Counted from the first letter of the stretch, positions 18,835-28,673 are shown. The stretch is DNA of 64,000 nt from Flavobacteriales bacterium (GCA_016710965.1 JADJTW010000033.1:62001-126000); one strand, 5' to 3'. Translations and numbers: made by a program. The notes: generated by a model not told the origin, from the letters alone.

Positions 18835-19579
18835 CTGATCCAGTACATCCTCAACTCCGCCAACGATAGCTACGCGGTGCGCAACAAGCTCATGCTGGTG
18901 GCGCCTTCGGTAACCATTGATGGCTGGCGCGCGGCGTTGATCACCCGCACGCCTGCGATGAACCCATGGCATTTGGCGCAAGCCCTGCTGGCCAACAGCC
19001 CCTTGCAGCAAGAGGTGCTGGACATGGTGGAGAGCTTGCCCATTGATCCCTTCTACAAAGAGCTCGTTTATGGCGGGCAAAGCGGCGTGAGCATGTACAG
19101 CATCTACCAAAGTGAGATTGCGCACTTCTATGCCGCGAAGGCCACGGCCCTGCAAGCCATGGTGCGCAAGAGCTTGCTCAGCGGTGATGCTGGCGATATC
19201 GCCCTCACGCATGCGCGGCTCACGGCCAGCAAAAGCGTGGGCGAGCACGAAGCGCACCTGGCGCTCTATCTGGCCGAGGGCGACCTCACCAGCGCGCGAA
19301 CCTTGGTGAACAACCGCAAGTGCGCAAGCCATGCTGGCGGCTTACCCCAACCCGAGCAACGGCCCGGTATATTTGGTGTACCAAGTACCCGAAGGCGTGG
19401 AACAAGCAGAAGTGTTGGTGAGCGACACGCAAGGGCGCCTAGAGAAGCGCGAGCGGATCGCTCCCAAGGATGGCATCTTGGAAATTCTGCCCAAGGAGCT
19501 TGCCACCGGCGTGCATATCGCCTCGCTCTACTTAGATGGGATACAAGTGGGCACGGCCAAGTTGAACTTGATGCGATAG
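18835..19579 (+). pseudogene. 5'-truncated and frameshifted remnant of a T9SS cargo gene
   Basis: Directly after the secA-tail repeat, one frame encodes a mainly helical protein segment ([20 protein letters not shown] to AEGDLTSARTLVNN) with no start codon of its own. The only upstream starts lie within antisense secA sequence. Near 19310-19330 the coding frame shifts by one base. It then continues as a complete T9SS type-A sorting domain (AAYPNPSNGPVYLVYQV to KLNLMR) to a stop at 19577-19579. The most economical reading is the C-terminal part of a large secreted protein that lost its 5' end in a rearrangement and later decayed. Confidence 0.65.
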
Positions 19580-19580
19580 C

Positions 19581-21107
19581 TTGAGAACACTGAAGAAAAT
19601 AGGCGTTGCGCTCCTGCTCGTTGGCTTTAGCCTTCGGGCAGGAGCGCAAACCTTCAATCGGCGATACGATCCGAACTATTCGAATGGGGGAGGGAGCACG
19701 GCTTGGGGGGTGGAGGTGCTGAATGACGGCAAGTACGCAGTGATCGGCAATGGGGCATATAGTGATGGCATCTTCTTTAGCTCGATCGTACGCTACTTGG
19801 TCATCGATGCCACGGGCCAACTGCTTTCGGAGGGCATCGCATTCGATACGGTGCATGCGACATATCCGGGCTGGAGCAATAGCACGCACAAGCGGTTGGA
19901 TGGTGGTCTTGTTACCGGAGGTAACCTCTTTCGCACGGATTCACTCGGAAACTGGATCAGCCGCGCAGCACTTTTCCTCGGCACACCCGCTGGGCAATTC
20001 GACACGCTTCGAGTGGTCGGCCCGGACAACCAGAGCTGGATCGGCCGCCAGGCCAAGCAGACCCCCGATGGCGGCTACGTGATCTGCGGCGAGACCAGCG
20101 CTGTGGGCAACGCGCTGCAGGCCTTCGTGATAAAGACCGATGCGCAGGGCAATGAGGAGTGGCTGCAGACCTACGGCGGGCAGTGGAATGACTTCATTAA
20201 TTCAACGGACAATGGCTGGGCCGATGGATATGTAACCGGTGGCAACAAACGGATCACTTCGAGTAACGCCCAATTCTGGGTGCAATGCTTGAATGATACC
20301 GGTGGTGTGGTATGGGAGAAGCTCTGGGGTGGCGGATTTCCGGAGTCCACCGCGAACATCACAGTAGCGCAGAACGGAGAGGTGCTTGTGGCTGGTGGAT
20401 GGGCTTATAGCAACTTCGCGATGGCTAGGAGGTACATAGCGCGCCTTGATCCGGCTGATGGCTCTTTCATCTGGCAGCGTGAGTATGCTGCGCAAGTCAG
20501 TGATTGCGCGCTACAAGTGGTGAAGGAGGTCTTGCCGAGCATGGATCTTATCGCTGTTGGTTCCATGTCTCTTGGGGGATACTCAGGCACGCTTCTGCGC
20601 ACAACCGCTGAAGGTGACAGTCTTTGGATGCGCAACTACCAGTACCATGATAGCTTCGTGAGCAACGGCGCCGGTATCCTGCGCGATGTAGAGCCAACAT
20701 CAGACGGCGGCTTTATCGCCGTGGGTTCGGCCTTGCAAGCTGGCCCATACACCCAAGACGTGTGGGTAGTGAAGGTGGATAGCATGGGCTGCTTGGAGCC
20801 CGGCTGCCATTTGATCCAGGGCATGGAGACGCAGATCACCAATTTGCGGGATGTGCTCACCGTGGCGCCCAACCCTGTGGCAAGTGGCAGCACGGTGCAG
20901 GTGAGCGTGGCGCTCCCGGCGGCCTTCGCGCCGCAGGGCGCCTTGCGACTCACGGTAACCGATGCCGCAGGCCGCATGGTGCAAGCGCTTCAGTTGCCCG
21001 GCCCAGCCGCACAACTGACAACGGACAACTGGCACCCCGGACTTTACCACCTGCACTTGCACGATGCCACACGCTGGATCAGCGGAGCGAAGCTGGTGGT
21101 GGAGTGA
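19581..21107 (+). CDS. secreted beta-propeller-like protein with T9SS type-A sorting domain
   Basis: The likely start is a TTG one base after the previous stop. It gives a signal peptide (KKIGVALLLVGFSLRAGAQ) and 508 residues. The body has repeats of about 50-60 residues with the pattern TPDGGYVICGETS, VIKTDAQGNEEWLQTYGG, DGGFIAVGS and VWVVKVDSMG, typical of delta-60-like beta-propeller repeats in Bacteroidota. The C-terminal 85 residues (LTVAPNPVASGSTVQVSV to KLVVE) form a sorting domain. It lies entirely between the two secA-tail repeats and ends 19 bases before the secA stop on the opposite strand. Confidence 0.75.
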   Translation: MRTLKKIGVALLLVGFSLRAGAQTFNRRYDPNYSNGGGSTAWGVEVLNDGKYAVIGNGAYSDGIFFSSIVRYLVIDATGQLLSEGIAFDTVHATYPGWSNSTHKRLDGGLVTGGNLFRTDSLGNWISRAALFLGTPAGQFDTLRVVGPDNQSWIGRQAKQTPDGGYVICGETSAVGNALQAFVIKTDAQGNEEWLQTYGGQWNDFINSTDNGWADGYVTGGNKRITSSNAQFWVQCLNDTGGVVWEKLWGGGFPESTANITVAQNGEVLVAGGWAYSNFAMARRYIARLDPADGSFIWQREYAAQVSDCALQVVKEVLPSMDLIAVGSMSLGGYSGTLLRTTAEGDSLWMRNYQYHDSFVSNGAGILRDVEPTSDGGFIAVGSALQAGPYTQDVWVVKVDSMGCLEPGCHLIQGMETQITNLRDVLTVAPNPVASGSTVQVSVALPAAFAPQGALRLTVTDAAGRMVQALQLPGPAAQLTTDNWHPGLYHLHLHDATRWISGAKLVVE

Positions 21108-21126
21108 GCCTTGCCTTAACCAAGTC

Positions 21127-21229
21127 TCAAGCATCCTTCCCGTGGCACTGCTTGTATTTCTTGCCGCTCCCGCAGGCACGGGGGTCGTTGCGCCCGGCCT
21201 TCTTCTCCACGCGAACCGGCACCGAGGGT
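21127..21229 (-). repeat. secA 3' end (direct repeat, copy B, part of secA)
   Basis: This is the in-place end of secA that pairs with the detached copy at 18732-18834. The five differences between them include three clustered bases that change the first half of the SEC-C motif from CPC (copy A) to RAC here. Confidence 0.85.
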
Positions 21230-24200
21230 GGCGGTGGTCCTTGTGGTGGCATGGGGCCGCGCATGGGCCCACCGCCGGTCGTGGGCCGTGGAGCTGCACT
21301 GCGTGAGGCGCCAGCGAATTGCGGCGTCTCCGTGCGGCTGGTTTCCAGGCGTTGTTGCGGCGCGCGGGCGGCTGGGGCTTGTTGCACCTGCGGCTGCGCC
21401 GAGGGCAATGCCGCGCGTGCGAGGAAGCCGACCACCTCGCCGTTCATGCGCTCGATCATGTCCTTGAAGAGCTTGAAGCTCTCGAGTTTGTAGATCAAAA
21501 GCGGGTCCTTCTGTTCGATGCTGGCGTTCTGCACGCTGCGGCGCAGTTCGTCCATCTCGCGCAGGTGTTCCTTCCACTCGTTATCGATGATGGCCAGGGT
21601 GATGTACTTCTCTACGCTCGCCGTCAGGTCGCGGCCTTCGGTCTTGTAGGCCTTCTGCAGGTTGGTCACCACTTGCATGGTGCGCAGGCCATCGGTGATG
21701 GGCACCACGATGTTCTCGTACTGCGCGCCTTGGTTCAGGTACACATCGGTGATCACCGGCATGGCCTGGGCGGCGGTGCGCGCCATGTGGCGGTCGTAAC
21801 TGGCCATCACGGCATCGAAGATCCGGTCGGCGAGCTCGTCCGCTTTCATCTGCTTGAACTCGTCCTCGTTCACCGGGCTTTCCGTGGAGAACTTGCGGAA
21901 CAATTCGAACTGGAAGCCATCGAAGTCGCCCATCGGCTGGTAGGCGGCCACGGTGCTGCTCACCGTATCGTGGAACATGTTGAGTATGTCCAGCTTCAAT
22001 CGTTCGCCGAAAAGGGCGTGGTGCCTGCGCGTGTAGATCACGGTGCGCTGGCTGTTCATCACATCGTCGTACTCCAGCAGGCGTTTGCGAATGCCGAAGT
22101 TGTTCTCCTCCACCTTCTTCTGGGCCCGCTCGATGCTGGCCGTGACCATGCTGTGCTGGATCACCTCGCCTTCCTTGAGGCCCATGGTGTCCATGATCTT
22201 CGAGATGCGCTGGCTGTTGAAGAGGCGCATGAGGTCGTCCTCGAGGCTCACGTAGAACTGCGAGCTGCCGGGATCGCCCTGGCGACCAGCACGACCGCGC
22301 AACTGGCGATCGACGCGGCGGCTTTCGTGCTTCTCTGTGCCGATGATGGCCAGGCCACCTGCTTCCTTCACGCCAGGGCCGAGCTTGATATCGGTACCGC
22401 GGCCCGCCATGTTGGTGGCGATGGTTACGGTGCCGGGGAGGCCGGCTTGCGCCACGATCTCGGCTTCGCGTTGGTGCTGCTTCGCATTGAGCACGTTGTG
22501 CGGGATGTTGCGCATCTTGAGCATCTTGCTCATCAGCTCGCTCACTTCCACGCTGGTGGTGCCCACGAGGACAGGTCGGCCGGCATCGCGCAGGGCCACG
22601 ATCTCGTCGATCACGGCCGTGTACTTCTCGCGCTTGGTCTTGAAGACCATGTCCTCGTTGTCCTTGCGCACCACGGGCCGGTTGGTGGGGATCACCATCA
22701 CGTCCAGCTTGTAGATGTCCCACAATTCCTGCGCCTCGGTCTCCGCCGTACCGGTCATGCCCGCGAGCTTGTGGTACATGCGGAAGTAGTTCTGCAGGGT
22801 GATGGTGGCGTAGGTCTGCGTGGCGGCTTCCACCTTCACCTTCTCCTTGCTCTCGATCGCCTGGTGCAAGCCGTCGCTGTACCGGCGGCCCTCCAGGATC
22901 CGGCCCGTCTGCTCGTCCACGATCTTCACCTTGCCGTCCATCACCACGTATTCCACGTCGATCTCATACAGCGCATAGGCCCGGATCAACTGGTTCACGG
23001 TGTGTATCCGTTCGCTCTTCACGCCGAAATCGCGCAGCAATTCATCCTTCCGGCGGGCCTTCTCTTCCGCGCTCGCGCCGCTCTTCTCGATCTCGGCGAT
23101 GGTGCTGCCCACATCGGGCATGATGAAGAACGTAGGGTCGTTCATGTCGCCGCTGATGAGATCGATGCCTTTGTCGCACATCTCGATGCCATGCATCTTC
23201 TCATCGATCGTGAAATAGAGCTCGGCGTCCACCTTGGGCATCTCCTTCCCTTGGTCCTGCAAGTAGTTGTTCTCGGTTTTCTGCAGGTGGTTGCGCACGC
23301 CGGTCTCGCTGAGGAATTTGATGAGCGCGCCGTTCTTGGGCAGCCCGCGATAGGCGCGCAGGAGCGCCAGCCCGCCTTTCTCCAGCTGCTCCTTGGTGGC
23401 GCTGCCATCGGCCAGTCCCTTCAGGTTGTCCTTGGCTTCGGTGATGAGCTTCGTTACCAGTTGCTTCTGCGCAGTGTACAGGCGCTCCACGCGGGGCTTG
23501 TACTCGTCGAACTGGTGGATCTCGCCCTTCGGCGTGGGTCCGCTGATGATGAGCGGGGTGCGGGCATCATCAACGAGCACGCTGTCCACCTCATCGACGA
23601 TGGCGAAATGATGCTTGCGTTGCACCAGAGCGCTCGGCGCGTGCGCCATGTTGTCGCGGAGGTAGTCGAAGCCGAATTCGTTGTTGGTGCCGTAAGTGAT
23701 GTCGGCCATGTAGGCGTTGCGGCGCTCGGGGCTGTTGGGCTGATGCTTGTCTATGCAATCCACCCGCAAGCCATGGAATTCGTGGATGGGCCCCATCCAT
23801 TCGGCATCGCGCTTGGCCAGGTAGTCGTTCACCGTTACCAGGTGAACGCCCCGACCGGCGAGCGCGTTGAGGAAGATCGGCAGGGTGCTCACAAGCGTCT
23901 TGCCTTCACCGGTTCCCATCTCGGCGATCCGGCCCTTGTGCAATGCAACTCCTCCGATGAGCTGTACATCGTAATGCACCATGTCCCAGGTCACGGTGTT
24001 GCCAGCGGCGATCCAGGAGTTCTTCCAGAAAGCCTCGTCACCATGGATGCGCACGGCGTCGGGTCGCTTGATGGCTACTTCACGATCGCGCTCGGTGGCG
24101 CGGACGCGGATCTCCGAGCTCTCTGAGAAGCGGCGTGCGGTCTCCTTCACGATGGCGAAGGCTTCGGGCAGCACCTCGAGGAGCTTCTCTTCGAGGACCA

Positions 24201-24504
24201 CCAAGCTCTTCTTCTCCAGCTCGTCGATCTGCTCGTAGCGTTCCTCGCGTTCATGGATGTCCATGTGCGGGTCGGCGTCAATCAGCGCGCGCTGTTCGGC
24301 CACGCGATCATCGTTCGCCTTGGTGCTGGCCAGGATGCGTGCCCGCAGGTCCTGGGCTCGTTCCCGAAGTTCATTGTGGGTGATGCCGTCGAGCTTGGCG
24401 AATTCGACCTTGGCCTGGTCGACCAAAGGCATCACTTCCTTGAGGTCGCGCTGGTACTTGTCCCCGAAGACTTTCTTGAGGGCCTTGGTGAAGGAACCGA
24501 TCAT
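21127..24504 (-). CDS. secA: preprotein translocase ATPase SecA
   Basis: SecA drives post-translational export through SecYEG. The 1,125-residue protein has the nucleotide-binding motifs MGTGEGKT and [13 protein letters not shown], the preprotein cross-linking region, the second ATPase lobe ([51 protein letters not shown]) and the helical scaffold. A Gln/Pro/Arg-rich linker leads to the C-terminal SEC-C tail. That tail reads [17 protein letters not shown], so the first cysteine of the CxC zinc pair is replaced by Arg. The length fits Bacteroidota SecA, which is longer than the 901-residue E. coli protein. The C-terminal zinc tail normally helps to bind SecB and ribosomes. Confidence 0.96.
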   Translation of the reverse strand: MIGSFTKALKKVFGDKYQRDLKEVMPLVDQAKVEFAKLDGITHNELRERAQDLRARILASTKANDDRVAEQRALIDADPHMDIHEREERYEQIDELEKKSLVVLEEKLLEVLPEAFAIVKETARRFSESSEIRVRATERDREVAIKRPDAVRIHGDEAFWKNSWIAAGNTVTWDMVHYDVQLIGGVALHKGRIAEMGTGEGKTLVSTLPIFLNALAGRGVHLVTVNDYLAKRDAEWMGPIHEFHGLRVDCIDKHQPNSPERRNAYMADITYGTNNEFGFDYLRDNMAHAPSALVQRKHHFAIVDEVDSVLVDDARTPLIISGPTPKGEIHQFDEYKPRVERLYTAQKQLVTKLITEAKDNLKGLADGSATKEQLEKGGLALLRAYRGLPKNGALIKFLSETGVRNHLQKTENNYLQDQGKEMPKVDAELYFTIDEKMHGIEMCDKGIDLISGDMNDPTFFIMPDVGSTIAEIEKSGASAEEKARRKDELLRDFGVKSERIHTVNQLIRAYALYEIDVEYVVMDGKVKIVDEQTGRILEGRRYSDGLHQAIESKEKVKVEAATQTYATITLQNYFRMYHKLAGMTGTAETEAQELWDIYKLDVMVIPTNRPVVRKDNEDMVFKTKREKYTAVIDEIVALRDAGRPVLVGTTSVEVSELMSKMLKMRNIPHNVLNAKQHQREAEIVAQAGLPGTVTIATNMAGRGTDIKLGPGVKEAGGLAIIGTEKHESRRVDRQLRGRAGRQGDPGSSQFYVSLEDDLMRLFNSQRISKIMDTMGLKEGEVIQHSMVTASIERAQKKVEENNFGIRKRLLEYDDVMNSQRTVIYTRRHHALFGERLKLDILNMFHDTVSSTVAAYQPMGDFDGFQFELFRKFSTESPVNEDEFKQMKADELADRIFDAVMASYDRHMARTAAQAMPVITDVYLNQGAQYENIVVPITDGLRTMQVVTNLQKAYKTEGRDLTASVEKYITLAIIDNEWKEHLREMDELRRSVQNASIEQKDPLLIYKLESFKLFKDMIERMNGEVVGFLARAALPSAQPQVQQAPAARAPQQRLETSRTETPQFAGASRSAAPRPTTGGGPMRGPMPPQGPPPPSVPVRVEKKAGRNDPRACGSGKKYKQCHGKDA

Positions 24505-24626
24505 TTGCTGCGGTGTTGCTGGGCGTCAAGGGCGTGCCTTGCGCGAAAGGGTGCCAAAGGTAGCGGGCCGTGCCCAGCACAGACCCTGCCGTCAGGACCA
24601 TGCTGCCAAGGCGTCAGCGTCAATGG

Positions 24627-24648
24627 AAAAGCCCCGCGTTGGCGGGGC
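24627..24648 (-). terminator. intrinsic terminator of the DUF2795 gene
   Basis: On the reverse strand a seven-base GC stem (GCCCCGC and GCGGGGC) with a CAAC loop is followed by TTTTCC. It lies 24 bases after the stop of the small gene at 24672-24893. Confidence 0.75.
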
Positions 24649-24671
24649 CTCCAGGTGATGCCATGAGCAGG

Positions 24672-24893
24672 TCAGTACTCGTCTTCATTGAAGAAGAAAT
24701 CCTCCTTCGATGGATAATCCGGCCATATCTCCTCGATGGATTCGAAGACTTCCTCCTCGTCCTCGATGGCTTGCAGGTTCTCGACCACTTCGAGCGGCGC
24801 ACCGGTGCGCATGGCAAAATCGATCAGCTCTTCCTTGGTGGCGGGCCAGGGCGCATCCTCCAAGTACGAAGCGAGTTCCAGTGTCCAGTACAT
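24672..24893 (-). CDS. DUF2795-type small acidic protein
   Basis: The 73-residue protein is strongly acidic at its C-terminus (EDEEEVFESIEEIWPDY, ending FFFNEDEY). The N-terminal part (YLEDAPWPATKEELIDFA, GAPLEVVENLQAI) matches the DUF2795 helical fold as I know it from Bacteroidota. The function of that family is not established. The gene is monocistronic, with its own promoter box and terminator, which suggests a steadily expressed small protein. Confidence 0.8.
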   Translation of the reverse strand: MYWTLELASYLEDAPWPATKEELIDFAMRTGAPLEVVENLQAIEDEEEVFESIEEIWPDYPSKEDFFFNEDEY

Positions 24894-24928
24894 CGATCAG
24901 CCTGTTCTAGGGTCTGTGAAATTGGCGG

Positions 24929-24936
24929 CAAATATA
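24929..24936 (-). promoter_or_regulatory. -7 box for the DUF2795 gene
   Basis: On the reverse strand CCGTCTATATTTGCCGCC contains an exact TAnnTTTG box 36 bases before the start. The same 18 bases occur at the rpsT promoter (57311-57328), which supports a real promoter. Confidence 0.6.
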
Positions 24937-25004
24937 GACGGATGAGGATCCGTCCGGCAGCGACTTTTCAACCGGCTGAAACGGTGCGCGGAACAAGCAT
25001 AAAC

Positions 25005-25574
25005 CTAGGCGGGACGGGCGGTTCCGGCGGACGGCCTCCAGGGCGTATCGGCCACGCCGTGCAAATGACCAAGGTGCCGGGCCAGCACGAAGAGCAGATC
25101 GGAGAGGCGGTTGAGGTACCGGATGACCAGCGGGTCGATGTCCGTTTCACGGGCCAGTTGCACCACGCGGCGCTCTGCACGGCGGCACACGGTCCGGCAG
25201 ATATGCGCTTGCGATACCGCCGGGTGTCCGCCGGGCAGGATGAAGTTGCGCATCGGCTCCAGGTCCTTGTCCATGGCATCCATGGCCTGTTCCAGATCGC
25301 TGATCGCGGCATCGCTGATCGCAGGCACCTTGAACCTTGCGGCCTCCTCGGTGCTGTTCGCGGCGAGACGGGATCCTATTGCGAAGAGGGTTTCTTGCAC
25401 GGTGATGATCAAGCCTGAATGGTGGGGAGCAGCGAGGTCGCGAAGCATGCCCATGTGACTGTTCATCTCATCCACCGTGCCGTACGCCTCAATGCGCGCG
25501 TGGTCCTTGGGCACGCGCGTGCCGCCGAGCAATCCGGTCTCGCCTTTGTCGCCGGTACGGGTGTAGATCTTCAT
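25005..25574 (-). CDS. pduO: cob(I)alamin adenosyltransferase, PduO type
   Basis: The 189-residue protein has the PduO/MMAB signatures: KIYTRTGDKGETGLLGG at the N-terminus, YGTVDEMNSHMG, FILPGGHPAVSQAHICRTVCRRAERR and YLNRLSDLLFVLAR. It transfers the adenosyl group of ATP to cob(I)alamin to make coenzyme B12, for example for methylmalonyl-CoA mutase. No B12-dependent enzyme is seen in the window. It lies 19 bases after the T9SS type-B gene on the same strand, and its GC-rich C-terminal tail is slightly extended. Confidence 0.93.
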   Translation of the reverse strand: MKIYTRTGDKGETGLLGGTRVPKDHARIEAYGTVDEMNSHMGMLRDLAAPHHSGLIITVQETLFAIGSRLAANSTEEAARFKVPAISDAAISDLEQAMDAMDKDLEPMRNFILPGGHPAVSQAHICRTVCRRAERRVVQLARETDIDPLVIRYLNRLSDLLFVLARHLGHLHGVADTPWRPSAGTARPA

Positions 25575-25593
25575 CTGCTGGTTCGTTCCGCGA

Positions 25594-27717
25594 TCATCGC
25601 AAGAGCATGATATAGCCGTGGGTGCGCGAGAACTTGCCGTTTAGGACATACACGTACGGGCCATCGGGCACCGGCGTGCCGTTCACTGTTCCATCCCATC
25701 CCGAGGTGGCATCGCCCTCCCACACGGGCTCGCCCCATTTGTCGAATATGCTCATCACCGGTGAGGCGCACACTTCGGGACCTTTTATCCGCAATTCATC
25801 ATTGATGCCATCGCCGTTCGGTGTGAAGGCGTTGGGGATGAACCATGCGACCGGTATGATGCCGTAGCCGGCGTACAGGGTCTGTTGCGCGGTATCAGCG
25901 CACATCGTTCCCCGGTCAGAGATGAGCGTGATGGTGAAGGCGTCCATGGAAGTATAGGTGTGCCACGGATCCCGCACGTGCGTGGTGTCTCCATCGCCGA
26001 ACTCCCAGTACCAGGTGCCGCCATCGATGGAGGTATTGATGAGGCGCAGTTGTTCATCGCAGGGGTCGCTGTTGGTACGGAACGAGGCCAATGCCGAGGG
26101 GAGGACGGTGATATGGCTGTGGATGCTGTCGGTGATGCAGCCCTCGATGGCAACGAAGGTGAGATCATACTCGCCAGGAGCGGGGTAGGCGTATGGCGGA
26201 ACTTCCTGCGCCGAGTATGCGCCGTTGCCGAAGCGCCAACTGTACTCGCTGCACTGCTCCGAGGTGTTGGTGAACGGCACGATGGCGCGCTGGCACACCG
26301 AATCGGGGTGCGAGATGTGCGCCACAGGCTGCAGTCCCGTGACGGTGACGAGCGCCGGTTGCGTGAGCGACAGCGTCTCGCCGCACGCTTCGATGTTCAA
26401 TGTCACATCGAATGTCCCCACGTCGTAGTGATGGATGGGACGATCGAGCGTGCTGATGGTGCCATCGCCGAATTGCCATTCCCACGAGGAAGCCAGGCAG
26501 GCGTCGGAGGTGAAGAGATGCCCACCGCAGTTCGGCAGCAGTTCCACTTCGAAGTCGATGTACGACGGCGTTTGCGTGGTACCGGGCGGCTCTCCTTCAA
26601 TGGAGTTCGGCAGTCCGGACTTGCATCCGGCCGCCCACACGAAGACAGCGTACCGGTCGTAGACCAGGCTCGCAAGATCCGCGGCATCGGGATTTTGCAC
26701 TTCAGCAAGGGAACTGATCAGGTTGTTGGCCGCTACATAGAGCCTTCCGTTGGATGCGGTCTCCATATGCACGATGCTCGCGCCGATCGCGCCATCGATG
26801 ATCTCCACTTGGTCATTGCCAAGGTTCAGCCTTCCGAAGTCCATATCCGGCCAATTGCTGTTGCCTGCGAAATACAAGTAGCCATTGCCGGGGGAGAATT
26901 CGATGCCTACCACGGGGTCGTCGGTGAGCGGCACGAAGCGCGCATCGCCCACAGTGCCGGTCTGGAGGTCGAGCGGCCATATGGCCACATCCGCCGAGTC
27001 AGGGAAAGCGATGTTCGGCATGCTCAGCGCAAGCCATTCGTTCGATGGGGAGAGCTTGAGCATACTGGCCAGCTCAGCGTCCTCGGAACCGGTGATCGTA
27101 TCAATGGGCTCGGGCTCGCCAATGCCCGCAGCGCCGACCAAGGACCGCATGAGGATGTAGTCGTTGTCGTACACCTTGAAGCAGAACATCCAACGGCATC
27201 CGCTATGCAACTGGTGGCTCACGGCCAGTCCTTCGCCAAGATCGGCAGAAATGGGCACGTTCTTCTGTGTCACGTCTCCCGCTCCACCGTTCAGTGCCAT
27301 ATCCACTACGGAATACAGGTGCTTCTTCGAGATCGCGTCGTGATGCACGATGTAGTACTGGCCGTCGTGGCACGGTCGGGGCACGATGGCCGAGGTCATG
27401 CTGCTTTCGTTGCCGTTGAGCCCGGCGCCGTTGGGCATCGGCAGCATGCTCGCCGTTCGCACATGCACTTTGTCGTCGCCCTCCACAGCTGTGCAGAACA
27501 GCAATTCGCCGTTCGTATCGGTCATCAGATTCACGTCTTCGCTACCACCCAGACCGAAACCGGCGATCACGGGGCCAAGGAATGGTGTACCCGAGCCTGC
27601 GTCCATGACCCTCACCTCGCCGGAGAGCGTGCGCACGAGCCATTGTTGCAACTGGGCACCGGCTTGGAGCGAGGCGCAGATGCTCAGTGTGGTGATCAAT
27701 AGGGGCGCTTTGGCCAC
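25594..27717 (-). CDS. secreted PKD-domain protein with T9SS type-B (gliding-motility-type) sorting domain
   Basis: A GTG at 27717 gives a good signal peptide (MAKAPLLITTLSICASLQAGAQ). A GTG 51 bases further upstream is also open. Residues 30-390 look like a beta-propeller of WD40/Lp type (LKLSPSNEWLALSMPN, VVGIEFSPGNGYLYFAGNSN). Two or three PKD domains follow (SSWEWQFGDGTISTLDRP, YSWRFGNGAYS, WYWEFGDGDTTHVRDPWHTY). The C-terminus (IPNAFTPNGDGINDELRI, FDKWGEPVWEG, GPYVYVL) is the CHU_C or gliding-motility-associated sorting domain. It is predicted to be exported by the T9SS and kept on the cell surface. Confidence 0.85.
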   Translation of the reverse strand: MAKAPLLITTLSICASLQAGAQLQQWLVRTLSGEVRVMDAGSGTPFLGPVIAGFGLGGSEDVNLMTDTNGELLFCTAVEGDDKVHVRTASMLPMPNGAGLNGNESSMTSAIVPRPCHDGQYYIVHHDAISKKHLYSVVDMALNGGAGDVTQKNVPISADLGEGLAVSHQLHSGCRWMFCFKVYDNDYILMRSLVGAAGIGEPEPIDTITGSEDAELASMLKLSPSNEWLALSMPNIAFPDSADVAIWPLDLQTGTVGDARFVPLTDDPVVGIEFSPGNGYLYFAGNSNWPDMDFGRLNLGNDQVEIIDGAIGASIVHMETASNGRLYVAANNLISSLAEVQNPDAADLASLVYDRYAVFVWAAGCKSGLPNSIEGEPPGTTQTPSYIDFEVELLPNCGGHLFTSDACLASSWEWQFGDGTISTLDRPIHHYDVGTFDVTLNIEACGETLSLTQPALVTVTGLQPVAHISHPDSVCQRAIVPFTNTSEQCSEYSWRFGNGAYSAQEVPPYAYPAPGEYDLTFVAIEGCITDSIHSHITVLPSALASFRTNSDPCDEQLRLINTSIDGGTWYWEFGDGDTTHVRDPWHTYTSMDAFTITLISDRGTMCADTAQQTLYAGYGIIPVAWFIPNAFTPNGDGINDELRIKGPEVCASPVMSIFDKWGEPVWEGDATSGWDGTVNGTPVPDGPYVYVLNGKFSRTHGYIMLLR

Positions 27718-27814
27718 AGCCGTTCCCGTAGGGTGCCGTGCAAGGTAGCCAAGCCGGGCCACCAGCACGCCGGGTCCACGGCTCCCGTATCAACCAGAGC
27801 CGCTGGATGGGCTC

Positions 27815-28603
27815 TCAATAGCGCAACGTGAAGTGTTCCCTGGCCTGCCCCTGGTGCAGCAGTACGATCCCCATCCTGTAGAGATCGATGGTCCCCGTCA
27901 CCCGCTCGTGGGCCTTCACCTCGCGCCAAGCGTCTTCCATCCCAGTGCTCCAATGGATATCGTCCATGACGAAGACCGTATCCTCGTGAGCCTTCGCCAG
28001 GCAGGCATGGAAGTAATCCAGTGTGGGCTGTTTCGCATGATGGCCGTCGATGAATACGAGGTCGAGGCGATCGATGCGAGAAAGGAGTTCGGGCAGTCGG
28101 CGTTGGAAGCTGCCCAGGAGGGGTGCGATGTTCCGCTGTTGCAACTGCTCGAAATGGTGCTGTGCGATACGGAAGGTCTGCGGGCACCCTTCGATGGTGT
28201 GGACCGTGCCTTCGTCGGCTCCTTGAGCCAGATAGAGCGTGGTGATCCCGAAGGAGGTGCCCAGTTCGAGAACATGTCGCGGTTTGAAATAACGAGCCAG
28301 CCTGAACAGCAACTGCGCCTGTCGTGGCGATTTCAGTGCGGAACGGGCGATGTCGGCCACACGGCGCACCGGCAGGTCCAGCACGCGCGAACCAGCGCCC
28401 AGGTCATTCACCCGGATGGTCTGATCGCTGCGCAAGAGGTCTTCGCGCAGTGTTTCGATGGAGGCCTGCTCTGGCCGGGCGTCCTGCGGCCGCAGGACTT
28501 TATCGATGAGGTCGTACACGAAGGGGCTATGCACGCCATGTCGATTGCGGGCCTTGGCGAGATGCCCCAGGAAACTGCCCAACTGCCGCAACTGCTCGCT
28601 CAT
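27815..28603 (-). CDS. class I SAM-dependent methyltransferase (O-methyltransferase-like)
   Basis: The ATG at 28603 gives 262 residues. The SAM-binding glycine motif appears as VLELGTSFGITTLYLAQG, followed by VHTIEG (motif II acidic position), LDLVFIDGHHAKQPTLDYF (metal or substrate Asp-His region) and VFVMDDIHWS. This pattern resembles O-methyltransferases of the catechol type. The N-terminus (HGVHSPFVYDLIDKVLR) is shared by a Bacteroidota group of unknown substrate. A -7 box lies six bases before the ATG, so the transcript may be leaderless. Confidence 0.8.
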   Translation of the reverse strand: MSEQLRQLGSFLGHLAKARNRHGVHSPFVYDLIDKVLRPQDARPEQASIETLREDLLRSDQTIRVNDLGAGSRVLDLPVRRVADIARSALKSPRQAQLLFRLARYFKPRHVLELGTSFGITTLYLAQGADEGTVHTIEGCPQTFRIAQHHFEQLQQRNIAPLLGSFQRRLPELLSRIDRLDLVFIDGHHAKQPTLDYFHACLAKAHEDTVFVMDDIHWSTGMEDAWREVKAHERVTGTIDLYRMGIVLLHQGQAREHFTLRY

Positions 28604-28609
28604 GGCCGA

Positions 28610-28617
28610 CAAAAGTA
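28610..28617 (-). promoter_or_regulatory. -7 box immediately before the methyltransferase start
   Basis: TACTTTTG on the reverse strand is an exact TAnnTTTG match and ends six bases before the ATG at 28603. Transcription starting about seven bases downstream would give a leaderless mRNA. Confidence 0.5.
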
Positions 28618-28673
28618 GACCTGCGCAGCCACCTCGCATGATGCGATCGTGAAGAGCGCGAACAGGTGAGCGT

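Noticed and set aside
18724..19320. A forward gene starting before the secA-tail repeat and running into the T9SS remnant
   Set aside because: Its first 35 codons are simply the antisense of the SecA tail, so the apparent start is an accident of the junction.
17185..19332. A 715-codon reverse-strand frame
   Set aside because: It crosses the comM-like gene, the YwqK/TonB-C gene, a hairpin and the secA-tail repeat in a non-SecA frame, so it cannot be one gene.
21319..24126. A 935-codon forward frame antisense to secA
   Set aside because: SecA is unmistakable on the other strand and the forward frame has no protein-like pattern.
25885..27702. A 605-codon forward frame over the T9SS type-B gene
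   Set aside because: The reverse-strand gene has a signal peptide, PKD domains and a sorting domain. The forward frame has none.
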